Assembly (NCBI RefSeq): GCF_021290385.1
Contig: NZ_CP089928.1
Span: 2,092,501 to 2,156,500, forward strand
Source: Microbulbifer sp. YPW16
GTDB lineage: Bacteria > Pseudomonadota > Gammaproteobacteria > Pseudomonadales > Cellvibrionaceae
Reading direction: 5' to 3'
DNA length: 64,000 nucleotides
In this document: positions 1 to 9,254 of the stretch, one piece after another
How positions within the stretch are numbered: the first letter of the stretch is position 1
Layout of the letters: each line of letters begins with the position of its first letter
The notes under the pieces: generated by a model
What the model was told of the DNA's origin: nothing
What the model saw: the letters and a program-made list of their open reading frames with translations, nothing else
Databases searched by the model: none
Program-made: the position numbers and the translations under genes

Positions 1-879
1 GACCTGTACGCCAACCGTGGCGTCCTCTCCATCGCCGCAGCCGGTAACGATGGCAACACCCGCCACTCCTACCCGGCCTCCTACGACTCGGTCATGTCCA
101 TTGCCGCCATCGACAGCGACAAAGTGATCGCCGACTTCTCCCAGCAGACTGACCAGGTGGAACTGGCCGGGCCGGGCGTCGACGTGCTTTCCTCTGTACC
201 CGTGGGCAGCGCAGTTGTCAGCTCTGTCACTGTCGGCGGCAACGCAGTTGACTCTGCCGGTATGGAAGGCAGCCCGCTGGATAGCGCTGCAGGCTCACTG
301 GTCGATTGCGGCCTGGGTGAATCCGCCTGTACCGATGCCGCCGGTGAGATCTGCCTGATTTCACGCGGTAACATCAGCTTTGCCGACAAAGTCCTCAACT
401 GTGAGGCTGGTGGAGGCGTAGGTGCCATCATCTATAACAACGAGCCCGGCATGCTGTACGGCACCATGGGCGAGGTGGTAACCAGCATTCCTTCTGTCGG
501 CATCTCCGACACCGATGGCGCTGCACTGATGGGGCAGCTGGGCGCAGCGGGCACAGTCGCTGTAGAGCCGGGTGATTACGCCTACTTCAATGGTACCTCC
601 ATGGCCACCCCGCACGTAGCTGGTGTCGCTGGCCTGGTCTGGAGCCACTACCCCAACTGTGCACCGGGTGAAATCCGCGCGGCGATGAATGCCACAGCGG
701 AAGACCTGGGCGATGCGGGTCGCGACAACGCCTACGGCTACGGCCTGGTGCAGGCCAAGGCCGCGTTCGACTACCTGGCGGCGAACGCCTGTACCGGTAC
801 CAACCCCGGTGACGGCGGCTCCGGTGGCGGTGGCGGCGGCAACGGCGGCGGCAAGGGCGGTGGCCCGAAGAATCGCTAA
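1..879 (+). CDS. S8 (subtilisin) serine protease, C-terminal part
   Basis: This is the last 292 residues of a secreted subtilase; the start, catalytic Asp and His lie left of the window. AAGN at fragment residues 13-16 carries the oxyanion-hole Asn, and GTSMATPHVAG holds the catalytic Ser (codon 598-600). Between them, about residues 85-185 look like an inserted PA (protease-associated) domain with paired cysteines, which in this family helps substrate access. The C-terminus is a Gly-rich tail (GGSGGGGGGNGGG type) ending in KNR, with no recognisable secretion or sorting domain. It probably degrades extracellular protein. A strong terminator follows. Confidence 0.93.
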   Translation, partial: DLYANRGVLSIAAAGNDGNTRHSYPASYDSVMSIAAIDSDKVIADFSQQTDQVELAGPGVDVLSSVPVGSAVVSSVTVGGNAVDSAGMEGSPLDSAAGSLVDCGLGESACTDAAGEICLISRGNISFADKVLNCEAGGGVGAIIYNNEPGMLYGTMGEVVTSIPSVGISDTDGAALMGQLGAAGTVAVEPGDYAYFNGTSMATPHVAGVAGLVWSHYPNCAPGEIRAAMNATAEDLGDAGRDNAYGYGLVQAKAAFDYLAANACTGTNPGDGGSGGGGGGNGGGKGGGPKNR

Positions 880-901
880 GCCGTAGCTTTACTCACAGGT
901 G

Positions 902-929
902 AAAAAGGGGGCCCATGGCCCCCTTTTTT
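902..929. terminator. Bidirectional rho-independent terminator
   Basis: AAAAAGGGGG and CCCCCTTTTT form a near-perfect hairpin with a T-run on either strand. It lies between the converging protease gene and the minus-strand membrane protein gene and can serve both. Confidence 0.85.
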
Positions 930-971
930 ATTGCTGTCCTGCTGCATATGCAGCGGGCCTGTCGGAAACTG

Positions 972-1379
972 TCAATCTTCCTCCAGCACCGCCTCGCGCT
1001 GCTCCTCACGCAACTGCTGCAGCCGGGCGCTGGACTCTTCGGCGGAATCCTTTTCCGGTGCCACGCTTTCCACGTCCCCGGCACCCGCCTCCAGCTGCGC
1101 ACGGATGGCTTCCTGCTCGGCGGAATAGTCCGGATCCAGGGAGAGCTTGGGCGCATTGCTGCTGAAGCCCGCCAGTACCCAGACACCAAAACCCAGCGAT
1201 AGCACCCGGATAATAAAGGACCGGTCGTAGAGCAGGCGCTGCCAGTTACCGGGCCCGGCAATGCGTATCCGCGCAATGATCGCCAGCAGAAGAATCACAA
1301 TGGCCAGCACGACCGCCCAGGTCGCAAGCCCACCAAGCACGGATACCAGCCAGTTGGAAATCTGTGAATTGTACTGCAT
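972..1379 (-). CDS. Small membrane protein of unknown function
   Basis: A protein of 135 residues that I do not recognise. Two hydrophobic segments (about residues 10-38 and 54-72) suggest two membrane spans. They are followed by an acidic, Glu/Gln-rich helical tail that may form a coiled coil. The start has a GGGAG motif 8 nt upstream. It lies 30 bp downstream of the SPFH lipoprotein gene on the same strand, so the two are probably co-transcribed and it may be a membrane partner of that protein. That link is inference from position only. Confidence 0.7.
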   Translation of the reverse strand: MQYNSQISNWLVSVLGGLATWAVVLAIVILLLAIIARIRIAGPGNWQRLLYDRSFIIRVLSLGFGVWVLAGFSSNAPKLSLDPDYSAEQEAIRAQLEAGAGDVESVAPEKDSAEESSARLQQLREEQREAVLEED

Positions 1380-1409
1380 ACCAACTACTCCCGTTTTATA
1401 AATACTGTT

Positions 1410-2306
1410 TCAGCGATCGCGCCGGGCAGTCTGGCGCACCTGGTCATTGAAGACTGCCTGCTGCAGGCCAATGGTGCCCAGGGCTTCAACCGGCAGGAAT
1501 ACTTTGTTCTCGGACTCCGCCATTTTGTCCAGCACTTCCAGGGTCCGGTAGGCCAGGTACTTGTCTGTGACCGACTTGGCCAGCAGGTCATTCACCTCTT
1601 TCTGGCCAATGGCCTTTTCCCGGGCGATGGCCCGGTTCATTTTCTCCCGCTCCAGGTCGCGCTCCATCTGGATTTTCTGGATTTCAAACTGGGCTTTTTC
1701 CTGTTCAATCAATTCACGCCGCTCGGCCGCGCGCTCCTTGGCCTCGGTGATCACCTTGGGGAACTGCACGTCCGCCAGGCCCAGGCGCTTGACCTGGATG
1801 GGTGTGCCCTTGAGGGCATCACTGACCTCGGAGAATAATTCCTGGCTCAGCGCCTCCCGGCTGGAGGCGATTTCATTGATCGAGTACTTGGCGACCACAC
1901 GACGCACCACATCACGGATTACCGGCTGGGCATAAGTGTTGTAGACGTTATTGACGGCGATATTGTCCTGTACCGGTGGGATACGATCGAAAATATTGTC
2001 AATATTTTCCCGGCTGATGGCCCCGGTCATGCGAATATCGAAGCTCATGTTGAGCTGGTCCTTGGGCATGAACAGCTTGAAGCGCTCTTTATGGCCAAAA
2101 TCGGCAATCGCCAGGGTAACCAGCTTGTCGCAGTAGAAGAAACACGGATCCAGGCGAAACTTGGATGGTGGTACTGTTTCTGGCTTGTAACCATTCTTGG
2201 TCAGGATCTTGCCCACATGTGCCGGTGGCACCTCCACCCGGTCCCCACAGGCTGTCAGCAACAGTGCCCCGAGCAGGCCAAGAGCGATCATAATCGGCCG
2301 CATCAT
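1410..2306 (-). CDS. SPFH/Band 7 domain lipoprotein
   Basis: The start at 2306 (ATGATG with GGGGGA just upstream) gives 298 residues beginning with a lipoprotein signal ending LLLTAC. The body resembles SPFH/prohibitin proteins: a beta-rich N-terminal part, then a long charged helical stretch (EQEKAQFEIQKIQMERDLER and similar) typical of Band 7 coiled coils. Family members form membrane scaffolds that work with proteases or nodulation-efficiency proteins. A lipid-anchored periplasmic version is less usual than an inner-membrane one. A longer start at 2351 would bury the signal sequence and is unlikely. Confidence 0.85.
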   Translation of the reverse strand: MMRPIMIALGLLGALLLTACGDRVEVPPAHVGKILTKNGYKPETVPPSKFRLDPCFFYCDKLVTLAIADFGHKERFKLFMPKDQLNMSFDIRMTGAISRENIDNIFDRIPPVQDNIAVNNVYNTYAQPVIRDVVRRVVAKYSINEIASSREALSQELFSEVSDALKGTPIQVKRLGLADVQFPKVITEAKERAAERRELIEQEKAQFEIQKIQMERDLEREKMNRAIAREKAIGQKEVNDLLAKSVTDKYLAYRTLEVLDKMAESENKVFLPVEALGTIGLQQAVFNDQVRQTARRDR

Positions 2307-2468
2307 CTTTCCCCCAATTCCCTGAAAATCAACGATTATAAATGCCGGCAAATATCCGGCTGGTTTAACCGGTATATACCGGCTTTATTTCAAGCGCCCC
2401 AGGATGAAGCGCGGTGGATTATATGATTTAATTCACGCTCGAAACAATTACGGGATGTTACACCCAAG

Positions 2469-2699
2469 ATGGAACTGGAATTTCTGACTGCCACCCTTTT
2501 TAACCTCGGCATTAACCTGCTCTACACACTGCTGGCGCTGTTCATTGGCATCATTGCCTTGCTCGCCATCGACAAGAAACTGCTCAAGCACGTGGATATC
2601 GAGGGCGAACTCAAGAATGGCAATATAGCCGTGGCCATCTTTGCCTCCACCATCCTTATTTTTGTCGCCCTGATTATTTCTTTTGGCCTCAAGGGCTAG
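2469..2699 (+). CDS. DUF350 family membrane protein
   Basis: 76 residues with two hydrophobic spans (about 10-33 and 53-73) joined by a short loop containing the LAIDKKLLKHVDIEGELKNG stretch, followed by GNIAVAIFASTILI. This is the DUF350/YjfL pattern; full-length family members often have four spans in two such units, so this is a single-unit form. It is divergent from the SPFH lipoprotein gene and only 2 bp from the following transglutaminase-like gene, so it forms an operon with it. DUF350 proteins recur beside PspA-like and other envelope-stress genes, but their function is not established. Confidence 0.85.
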   Translation: MELEFLTATLFNLGINLLYTLLALFIGIIALLAIDKKLLKHVDIEGELKNGNIAVAIFASTILIFVALIISFGLKG

Positions 2700-2701
2700 T
2701 C

Positions 2702-3514
2702 ATGCGCAGCTGGCTTCCGATCCTACTGATCGCAACCGCAATGGTGCTGCCGGAACTGCTTGTGCGAGCTGAACGGGATGTGCGCGAGCCGCCGGTAGAC
2801 CCGGAGCTACACTACCAGCTCTCGCTGGAAGAGGGTGGGGACCAGCGGGACTCTCAGCGCGGCCAGGTCCGCGTCACTGGCAGTAGCCAGCCCATTACCG
2901 AAGCACTGATCCAGAAAATGGTGGCCAGGCGCACAGAGGCCGAAAGCGCTTATGTTTCCATCTGGAACTGGCAGGGCTTCTCCAACGTGACAGCCTCCGC
3001 GCGGGGACTGGACAGCAAGCATCATTTCGCCAACAGCTACCTGGTGGGCTTCCAGCCGTTCGAAACCGACAAGCTGTGGGTGCCACTCTACAGTCTCGCC
3101 ACCCGCAAGCAGTACCAGTATGACCACCTGCAGTATGCCGGACTGTCCGATATCTGGCAGACCTCGCGCCAGGCCTATTACCAGCCCCGCGGTGACTGCG
3201 AGGACCACGCCATACTGCTTGCTGACTGGCTGATCAACCTGGGCGTGGACGCCCGGGTCGCCATGGGCACCCACAAGGGACAGGGGCATGCCTGGGTGGT
3301 GGCCATCGTTGAGGGTCGCGAGTACCTGCTTGAGGCCACCAGCAAGCGCCGCCATGCCAGTTGGAAGGCCATGCCCCTGGCCGCACTGGCCGAGGGTTAT
3401 GAAGTCGAATTCCAGTTCAACCGCGATTTTTTCTGGGCCAAGAAGAGCCCGGCCCCAACCCGCCGTTATCGTGGTGATCACTGGGTGAGGAAATCCCGCT
3501 TCATACGCGGCTGA
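2702..3514 (+). CDS. Transglutaminase-like cysteine protease fold protein, exported
   Basis: 270 residues with an N-terminal signal-like segment (residues 3-23). The catalytic triad of the transglutaminase-like superfamily can be read: Cys166 in GDCEDHA, His196 in GHAWVV and an acidic residue near 211 in LLEAT. Such bacterial proteins act as peptidases or amidases in the envelope. The target here is unknown. It directly follows the DUF350 gene (2-bp gap), so both are probably translated from one message. It most resembles stand-alone transglutaminase-core proteins rather than the LapG protease, because no LapD or adhesin gene is nearby. Confidence 0.8.
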   Translation: MRSWLPILLIATAMVLPELLVRAERDVREPPVDPELHYQLSLEEGGDQRDSQRGQVRVTGSSQPITEALIQKMVARRTEAESAYVSIWNWQGFSNVTASARGLDSKHHFANSYLVGFQPFETDKLWVPLYSLATRKQYQYDHLQYAGLSDIWQTSRQAYYQPRGDCEDHAILLADWLINLGVDARVAMGTHKGQGHAWVVAIVEGREYLLEATSKRRHASWKAMPLAALAEGYEVEFQFNRDFFWAKKSPAPTRRYRGDHWVRKSRFIRG

Positions 3515-3632
3515 ACAAAGAGCTCGCCCCGCATACCCGGCCTCCTTTCAACGCCTGCAGGCCCTCCAACTGCCCCTTGGCACACTTCATGCTTCGCATC
3601 CCCTGCTGGAATAAAAATGAACAGGGAATTCG

Positions 3633-4463
3633 ATGAGCATCGAGGAAGTGTCGCTTTTTATCCTGTTGCTTTGCCTGGCCGGACTGATAGCCGGGATCAC
3701 GGCAGGCCTCTTCGGCAATGGTGGCGGCTTTGTGGTAGTGCCGGCTCTGCTGGCGGTGTTTCCCTTCCTTCCCAACAGCTCGCATGAAATCATGCGGGTG
3801 GCAGTCGGAACCTCGCTGGCATCGATCGTGATCTCCTCAGCCCGCGCAGTCCAGGCACACCGGCGCCGGGGCGCAGTGGACTTCCAGGTGCTGCGGGACT
3901 GGTCACTCTGGATATTGCTGGGTGTGGCGGGCGGGCTGGTCATTGCCTCCTATACGGACAGCACCAGCCTGGTCTTTGTCTTTGCCGGCGGCGTGCTGGT
4001 CTATTCCATTTATTTCCTGTTCCCGAACCTTTTCGACCGCCTGAACGGCAAGTTGAGCATGCCCACCGGTATCGCCCGCGCCTCACTGGCGAGCTTCCTT
4101 GGCGGCTTTTCCTCCCTACTGGGTATCGGCGGGGGCACCATTACGGTGATGACCATGGTGCTGTGCGACAGGCCGGTGCACCAGGCCGTGGCAACGGCTT
4201 CCGGGATCGGCTTCCTGATCGGCCTGCCGGGCGCGATCGGCTTTATGTTGATGGGCCTGGGTGAAACGGGCCTGCCGTTTGGCTCGGTGGGCTATATCAA
4301 TATTCCCGCCCTGCTGGCCATATCCCTGTTCTCCGTTATTTCCGCGCCAATCGGCGCGCGTATGGCCCACAGCATGAATGAGCTACACCTGAAGCGCCTG
4401 TTCGGCGTGTACCTGGTTATTGTCTCCATTTCCATGTTCGCCAAGACCACGGGCGCCCTCTGA
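3633..4463 (+). CDS. TauE/SafE family sulfite/organosulfonate exporter
   Basis: 276 residues, almost entirely hydrophobic with about eight spans. The two family repeats are visible: GLIAGITAGLFGNGGGFVVVPAL near the N-terminus and SLLGIGGGTITVMTM in the second half. Family members move sulfite, sulfoacetate or other small anions across the inner membrane; the substrate here cannot be told. AGGGA 5 nt before ATG supports the start. It lies 27 bp before the Tat-exported aminotransferase gene and may share its transcript. Confidence 0.88.
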   Translation: MSIEEVSLFILLLCLAGLIAGITAGLFGNGGGFVVVPALLAVFPFLPNSSHEIMRVAVGTSLASIVISSARAVQAHRRRGAVDFQVLRDWSLWILLGVAGGLVIASYTDSTSLVFVFAGGVLVYSIYFLFPNLFDRLNGKLSMPTGIARASLASFLGGFSSLLGIGGGTITVMTMVLCDRPVHQAVATASGIGFLIGLPGAIGFMLMGLGETGLPFGSVGYINIPALLAISLFSVISAPIGARMAHSMNELHLKRLFGVYLVIVSISMFAKTTGAL

Positions 4464-4490
4464 GGCGGCCACAACCATGAGGATATAATA

Positions 4491-5639
4491 ATGACGCACA
4501 ATATCAGCAGGCGATTATTCCTGGGCGGTGCCGCTGCAGCAATTTCCGCGGCGGCCACCGCTGGCATTCCCCGGGCCGTAGCGGCGGAAAAGCCACGTCC
4601 ACAACCTATATATGGACCGGCAGAGGGAATCGCCAAGCTCAATGCCAATGAAAACCCCTATGGTCCCAGCCCGAAAGCAATGAAGGCCATGATGGCGGCG
4701 GCACAGAAGGGCGCCTATTACGTCAACGACAGTGTCATGCACCTGAAGTCCATGATCGCGGAACGCCACGGGCTGACTCCCGACTACGTCACCCTGGGCT
4801 CCGGTTCCAGTGCCGGCCTGGTGGCGGCAGCCATCGTGGCCGGGCAAAAGGGTAATATCCTGGGCCCCGACCTGTTCTGGGATACCACCGCGCGGGTCGT
4901 GGAAATCCAGGAGCTCGGAAAGATCAGGCGCCTGCCCAAACTCGAGTCCTTGCAGATCGACCTGGACGCCATGTACGCCGCCATCGATGACAGCATTTCC
5001 ATGGTGCAGGTGACCAACCCGAATAACCCCACAGGGATGCTGCTCGACCCGGGCAAAATGCGTGATTTCTGCATCAGGGCCTCGAAGAAGTGTACCGTTC
5101 TCGCCGACGAGGCCTACAACGAGCTTACCGATAACCCGGACGGCAACAGCATGATCCCACTGGTTAAGGCGGGCCACGATGTCATCGTTGCGCGCACCTT
5201 CTCCAAGATCTACGGTCTCGCCGGCATGCGCGTGGGCTACCTGATCGCACCGCCAGGCCGCATCGAGGAGATGCGGCGCTACGGCATCGGCTGGTATGGG
5301 CTGAACCAGGCCGGGCTGGCAGCGGCGATCGCCAGCTACGAAGACCAGGAATTTATGGATTTTTCCCGGGACAAGATTCGACAGGCTCGTGAGATGGTCA
5401 GTGAAGCAGTAGCTGCGCAAGGACTCAGCACATTGCCTTCGGTCACCAATTTTATGTTCGTAAACCTTGGAGACCTCAATGCCGAGACCTTCCGCCAGGA
5501 AATGGAGAAGGAAAAAGTACTGATTCGCGGCATCTACCGTGACTACACCAACTGGTCGCGGGTCAGCATGGGCTACCTGGAGGATGTGGAGCAATACACC
5601 GCAGCCCTGCCCCGGGTACTGGATCGCATGAGCTCGTAA
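4491..5639 (+). CDS. Tat-exported class I/II PLP-dependent aminotransferase (HisC-like)
   Basis: 382 residues. The N-terminus SRRLFLGGAAAAISAAATAG is a twin-arginine signal, so the folded enzyme with its cofactor is probably exported to the periplasm. Fold type I signatures follow: NANENPYGPS (55), NPNNPTG (176-182), DEAYNE (206) and TFSKIYGLAGMRVGY with the PLP-binding Lys239. The overall pattern resembles histidinol-phosphate aminotransferases. No other histidine synthesis gene is near, so a biosynthetic role is unlikely; an amino-acid or amine transaminase in the periplasm is inferred. GAGG lies 9 nt before ATG. A terminator follows. Confidence 0.88.
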   Translation: MTHNISRRLFLGGAAAAISAAATAGIPRAVAAEKPRPQPIYGPAEGIAKLNANENPYGPSPKAMKAMMAAAQKGAYYVNDSVMHLKSMIAERHGLTPDYVTLGSGSSAGLVAAAIVAGQKGNILGPDLFWDTTARVVEIQELGKIRRLPKLESLQIDLDAMYAAIDDSISMVQVTNPNNPTGMLLDPGKMRDFCIRASKKCTVLADEAYNELTDNPDGNSMIPLVKAGHDVIVARTFSKIYGLAGMRVGYLIAPPGRIEEMRRYGIGWYGLNQAGLAAAIASYEDQEFMDFSRDKIRQAREMVSEAVAAQGLSTLPSVTNFMFVNLGDLNAETFRQEMEKEKVLIRGIYRDYTNWSRVSMGYLEDVEQYTAALPRVLDRMSS

Positions 5640-5683
5640 CGAGTCACTACGCGCTTTACAGTGCGCAGTTTCGCTCCATCGAC

Positions 5684-5707
5684 GCCAGCCGTGAGGCTGG
5701 CTTTTTT
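5684..5707 (+). terminator. Rho-independent terminator after the aminotransferase gene
   Basis: GCCAGCC, a GTGA loop and GGCTGGC are followed directly by six T residues. It ends the TauE-aminotransferase transcript. Confidence 0.9.
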
Positions 5708-5747
5708 ATGCCCCGGACACTAGCCAACCCAGCCATAAAATCAGGGT

Positions 5748-5773
5748 AAAAAAGTCCCCGCTGTGGCGGGGAC
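5748..5773 (-). terminator. Rho-independent terminator of the TonB receptor gene
   Basis: On the minus strand GTCCCCG and CGGGGAC form a stem followed by a T-run (six A on the plus strand). It lies about 50 bp past the receptor stop codon. Confidence 0.85.
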
Positions 5774-5822
5774 AAGCAGACGCTCACAATTGAACAGAAT
5801 ATGGGCGCGTTAAATACGCCGG

Positions 5823-8411
5823 TCAGAAGGTGTAATTCATACGCAGGTAATAGAAGGCACCCTGCCAGTCGACCACTGTGCCCGAGGAGTAGAGCCGGCC
5901 GCAGCAGTAATCCCCGATCTCGTCTTTCTCCGGATACTCATCGAGTATGTTCCTGCCACCCATCGCCAGGCTGATGGCCTCACTAAAGCGATATTTGCCT
6001 TCGAGGTCCAGCATGACCAGCGGCGAGAATTCCTGCACTTCACCGGCATTATAGTTCTCGTAGGAACCATACCAGTTGGCCCGGGCCATCAGCCCGAAAT
6101 CTCCCATATCGTGCACGGCAGTGAGAACCCCGCGCAGCTCCGGATTCAGGTTTTCAAAATCAAACTCGTCCTCTTCGTTCAGGTAGGCACCGGGGTCCGA
6201 GGTGAATTCCGTCTGGTTATAGTTGGCGGAAGCGGTCAGTGTAGTCATGCTGCCATCCGACCACTCCAGCGGATAGGTGGCCACCAGGTCCACGCCCTGG
6301 GTGCGGGTACCGAAAGCGTTGGTGAAATAGAACACGCCGCCAATGGACTCTGCTCCCACCACATTGGCATTTACCAGCGCTAGATAATTAGCATAGGCAT
6401 CTCCCGCACCGGTATCTGCGGAAACATCCAGCGTGGAGATGGCGTAGGTCCGGTCATCCACATCGATACGGTACATATCCAGCGTGAGACTCAGCCGGTC
6501 AAACTCCGCTGTCATGCCCAGGGTAAAGTTATTTGAGGTCTCCGGTTTCAGCGGCTCCGCACCCAAGGCCGCAGCAACCGGGCTCGCGGCGGGAAAGAGT
6601 CCGGTTGCCACCGGGAAGCCGTTCGGCAAACGGGTCGAGACATTGGTGGTGCCCTGCTGTCCCGGTGTCGGCGCACGGAATCCGGTGCCCACTGAAGACC
6701 GCAGGCCGATGTTTTCCGTCAGGTCATATTGCGCTGCCAGCTTGCCCACCAGCTCTGAGTCGAAATCGGCGTAGTCCTCATAACGGACCGCGGCCTGCAG
6801 GAACAGGCGTTCGGTGACGTCGCTGCTCAGGTCGGCAAAAACCGCATAGGAATCGCGGCTGTAGCTGCCCGAGTACTCGGGGGAATAACCGGGAAAGCCA
6901 TTGGACCCCACGCCCACCACGGTATACGCAGGGTCATCCGGATTGGCACAGTCCAGGTTGGACCCGGAGACGATCGTATCACTGCCTGCAGCGGTAGGAG
7001 TGCCGTCACTGTTACAGAATCCCCAGGGGTCGGGAGTGGCATAGGGTCCGGCGGCAAAGGAGTCCGGGTCGCCGCCGGTGATATCATAGGTTTCATCCAT
7101 GTAGCTGAAACCGGCAGCGGCCAGTAACGGGCTGCCCAGGCCGACCTCAAACTCACGGGAGAAATCTGCCTGCAGCTGTATCTCCTCATTACTGAGGATA
7201 CCCGGGCGAAAAGCTGTGGGCGTATCCGGCCCCAGTGACGGATTGATGGTATTTTCCAGCAGGTAGTCGATTTCGTTGTACCCATAGCGGGCACTGAAAT
7301 CATAGCTCACGCCATTGGCCCACAGGCCCCGCAGGCCGGCCACACCGGAATAGTCGGTGACTTCACCGGTAAAGCGGGGCGTAAAGCCGCCGGGGAAAAT
7401 TTCCAGGGGATTATAAATAGACCCATCGGCTTCACGCAGGTCCTCGATGGTGCCGTTGTAGGGATAACGGTAGAAGAAGCTGCCGTCGGCTTCACTGGCC
7501 GAGTAGTTGCCGAAGGCATACAGCTCCCGGCCAGCCCCCAGGTCATAGCCGGCATTGACAAATACCCGCGAGGCCCCCGAATTGGGCTGCCCCCAGGGCT
7601 GCACCACATCACCCTCAAGGGAGGCATTGGCGACCGCGGCCATAAACTCATCGTTCTCGGTGAATTCGGCATAACCGGCGCTGCTGTCATAGACCGGGTT
7701 GTTCTTGTCCAGGCAGAACCAGCTTTCACAGTATTGCTCGGAGCGGGAAGTGAATTCTGACTCTGAAACCTCGGTGGAGATACTGACGAAGCCATCGCTT
7801 CCCAGTGGCATGCCGATATTGCCCGTCGCGGTGGTCTGGAATCCATCCCCCTCGGTATACTCCCCTGCCTGGACACCGAAGGAGCCACCCTCCGCATTGT
7901 CTTTCAGGATAAAGTTCACCACGCCGGCAATCGCATCGGACCCATACTGTGCCGCAGCGCCGTCCCGCAACACCTCCACGGTCTTGATCGCCGCACTGGG
8001 AATGGTGGCCACGTCCGGCGCCTGGGTACCCGAGCCGCCGATGGTCACCAGCGCCGCCCGGTGACGACGCTTCGAGTTCACCAGCACCAGCGTCTTGTCG
8101 GTGGGCATACCGCGCAACTGGGCCGGCCGGATAAAGGTGGCGCCGTCACTGATCGGTTGCCGTGAGACATTGTAAGACGGGACAAGGGTTTTCAGGATGT
8201 CGTTGGTGTCGGTGTAGGAAACCGCCTCAATCGTCTGGGTATTGAATACATCGACTGGCACTGGTGAATCCGACACGGTGCGTGGCTGGCCGCGGGTTCC
8301 GGTTACCGCCACTTCCTCGATTTCCTCTGCAATCCCGATGGATGGTGATATACCCATGCCACAACCGAGTACCGCAATGGCATAGCTGAGCAATTTCCTG
8401 TTGGTATTCAT
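5823..8411 (-). CDS. TonB-dependent outer membrane receptor
   Basis: 862 residues with a signal peptide (about 1-28), then a TonB-box-like stretch EEIEEVAVTGTRG and a plug domain (SPVPVDVFNTQTIEA; VEVLRDGAAAQYGSDAIAGVVN). A long beta-barrel follows and ends in YYLRMNYTF, with the terminal Phe expected of BAM-assembled barrels. It takes up a substrate too large for porins using TonB/ExbBD energy. The barrel has many acidic, Gly/Asn-rich loops and resembles the sterol/carbohydrate-type receptors of marine gammaproteobacteria; the ligand is unknown. No FecI/FecR pair or SusD-like partner is adjacent. Confidence 0.95.
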   Translation of the reverse strand: MNTNRKLLSYAIAVLGCGMGISPSIGIAEEIEEVAVTGTRGQPRTVSDSPVPVDVFNTQTIEAVSYTDTNDILKTLVPSYNVSRQPISDGATFIRPAQLRGMPTDKTLVLVNSKRRHRAALVTIGGSGTQAPDVATIPSAAIKTVEVLRDGAAAQYGSDAIAGVVNFILKDNAEGGSFGVQAGEYTEGDGFQTTATGNIGMPLGSDGFVSISTEVSESEFTSRSEQYCESWFCLDKNNPVYDSSAGYAEFTENDEFMAAVANASLEGDVVQPWGQPNSGASRVFVNAGYDLGAGRELYAFGNYSASEADGSFFYRYPYNGTIEDLREADGSIYNPLEIFPGGFTPRFTGEVTDYSGVAGLRGLWANGVSYDFSARYGYNEIDYLLENTINPSLGPDTPTAFRPGILSNEEIQLQADFSREFEVGLGSPLLAAAGFSYMDETYDITGGDPDSFAAGPYATPDPWGFCNSDGTPTAAGSDTIVSGSNLDCANPDDPAYTVVGVGSNGFPGYSPEYSGSYSRDSYAVFADLSSDVTERLFLQAAVRYEDYADFDSELVGKLAAQYDLTENIGLRSSVGTGFRAPTPGQQGTTNVSTRLPNGFPVATGLFPAASPVAAALGAEPLKPETSNNFTLGMTAEFDRLSLTLDMYRIDVDDRTYAISTLDVSADTGAGDAYANYLALVNANVVGAESIGGVFYFTNAFGTRTQGVDLVATYPLEWSDGSMTTLTASANYNQTEFTSDPGAYLNEEDEFDFENLNPELRGVLTAVHDMGDFGLMARANWYGSYENYNAGEVQEFSPLVMLDLEGKYRFSEAISLAMGGRNILDEYPEKDEIGDYCCGRLYSSGTVVDWQGAFYYLRMNYTF

Positions 8412-9254
8412 TCCCTGCCCCTTTTTTCTGGCTGCTCCTGATTGTTATCCGGAAAGGGGCAATACTTGCCGGGGAGTGCGACGAGCCAGACCTGGCCTGC
8501 GAACTCTCCGCATGATCAGAAAGCACCGCAATGGTGCCAACGTGCACTGAATTATTTACCACCCCTTCCCGCTTCCCGGAATCAAAAAACTGATAACCGT
8601 CAAAGGCTATTCAGCAATATGTATGCCATCGCCCAGTTTCCGGGACTGGCAGAGAGCGGCTGGGAAGGGATCGGGATTCAGTTATTCCAGGCCAATGAAG
8701 GAATAAAAATATTTCAAAATCAAATACTTTTGCGTAAGTCAGGACAAAGAGAAAAGGTTCTATAAATTCCTCCGGAAAATTATCAGGAGGTTATTGATAA
8801 GCGCTTTATCTCTGGTTCGACCTGCCGGGCATGGAACAAGTTAGTGCAACTATTCTATTGAAGAGCGGCCTTCAGGGGCGTTCTGGCAACCTCCCTTGCA
8901 CCAGGTTCTGCCATGCTGTGACGGTCACCGGGTATGCCACGCAGGCAAACCATGCCAGATGTAGCACCAATCGGCCTGTTAGCTTTACCTCTTCCGCCCA
9001 GCCAAAACTTCACGCCCCAAAACCGTACAAATGTGCAAGTTAATTTTCGGGTGCCGCCCGCCCCAACCAGCTTCACCAATGCTGTGGGAGCATACGTCAT
9101 AACTGCGAAGAAGCTCCCAAAGCGCACATGCGACTGCCGGGTCGGCATTCTGCAGGCGGCAAATCCCCACAACCCACCTACTATCAGGCTGCTCACCGAA
9201 AAATCACGAATAAACCCTAACGAATAAAAATCTCAGCGTGACTGGAGAATAACC
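8412..9254. other. Gene-free gap between TonB receptor and SGNH hydrolase
   Basis: No convincing gene. Several short open frames exist on both strands between 8442 and 9227, but none has a good ribosome site together with a protein-like composition. The 8860-9180 part is unusual: it has many short inverted repeats, for example GGGAGC and GCTCCC around 9088-9120, and could be a dispersed repeat. The divergent promoters of both neighbours must lie here. Confidence 0.5.

Noticed and set aside
8855..9196. 113-codon minus-strand frame as a gene
   Set aside because: No good ribosome site, overlaps other frames of equal length, and no recognisable family.
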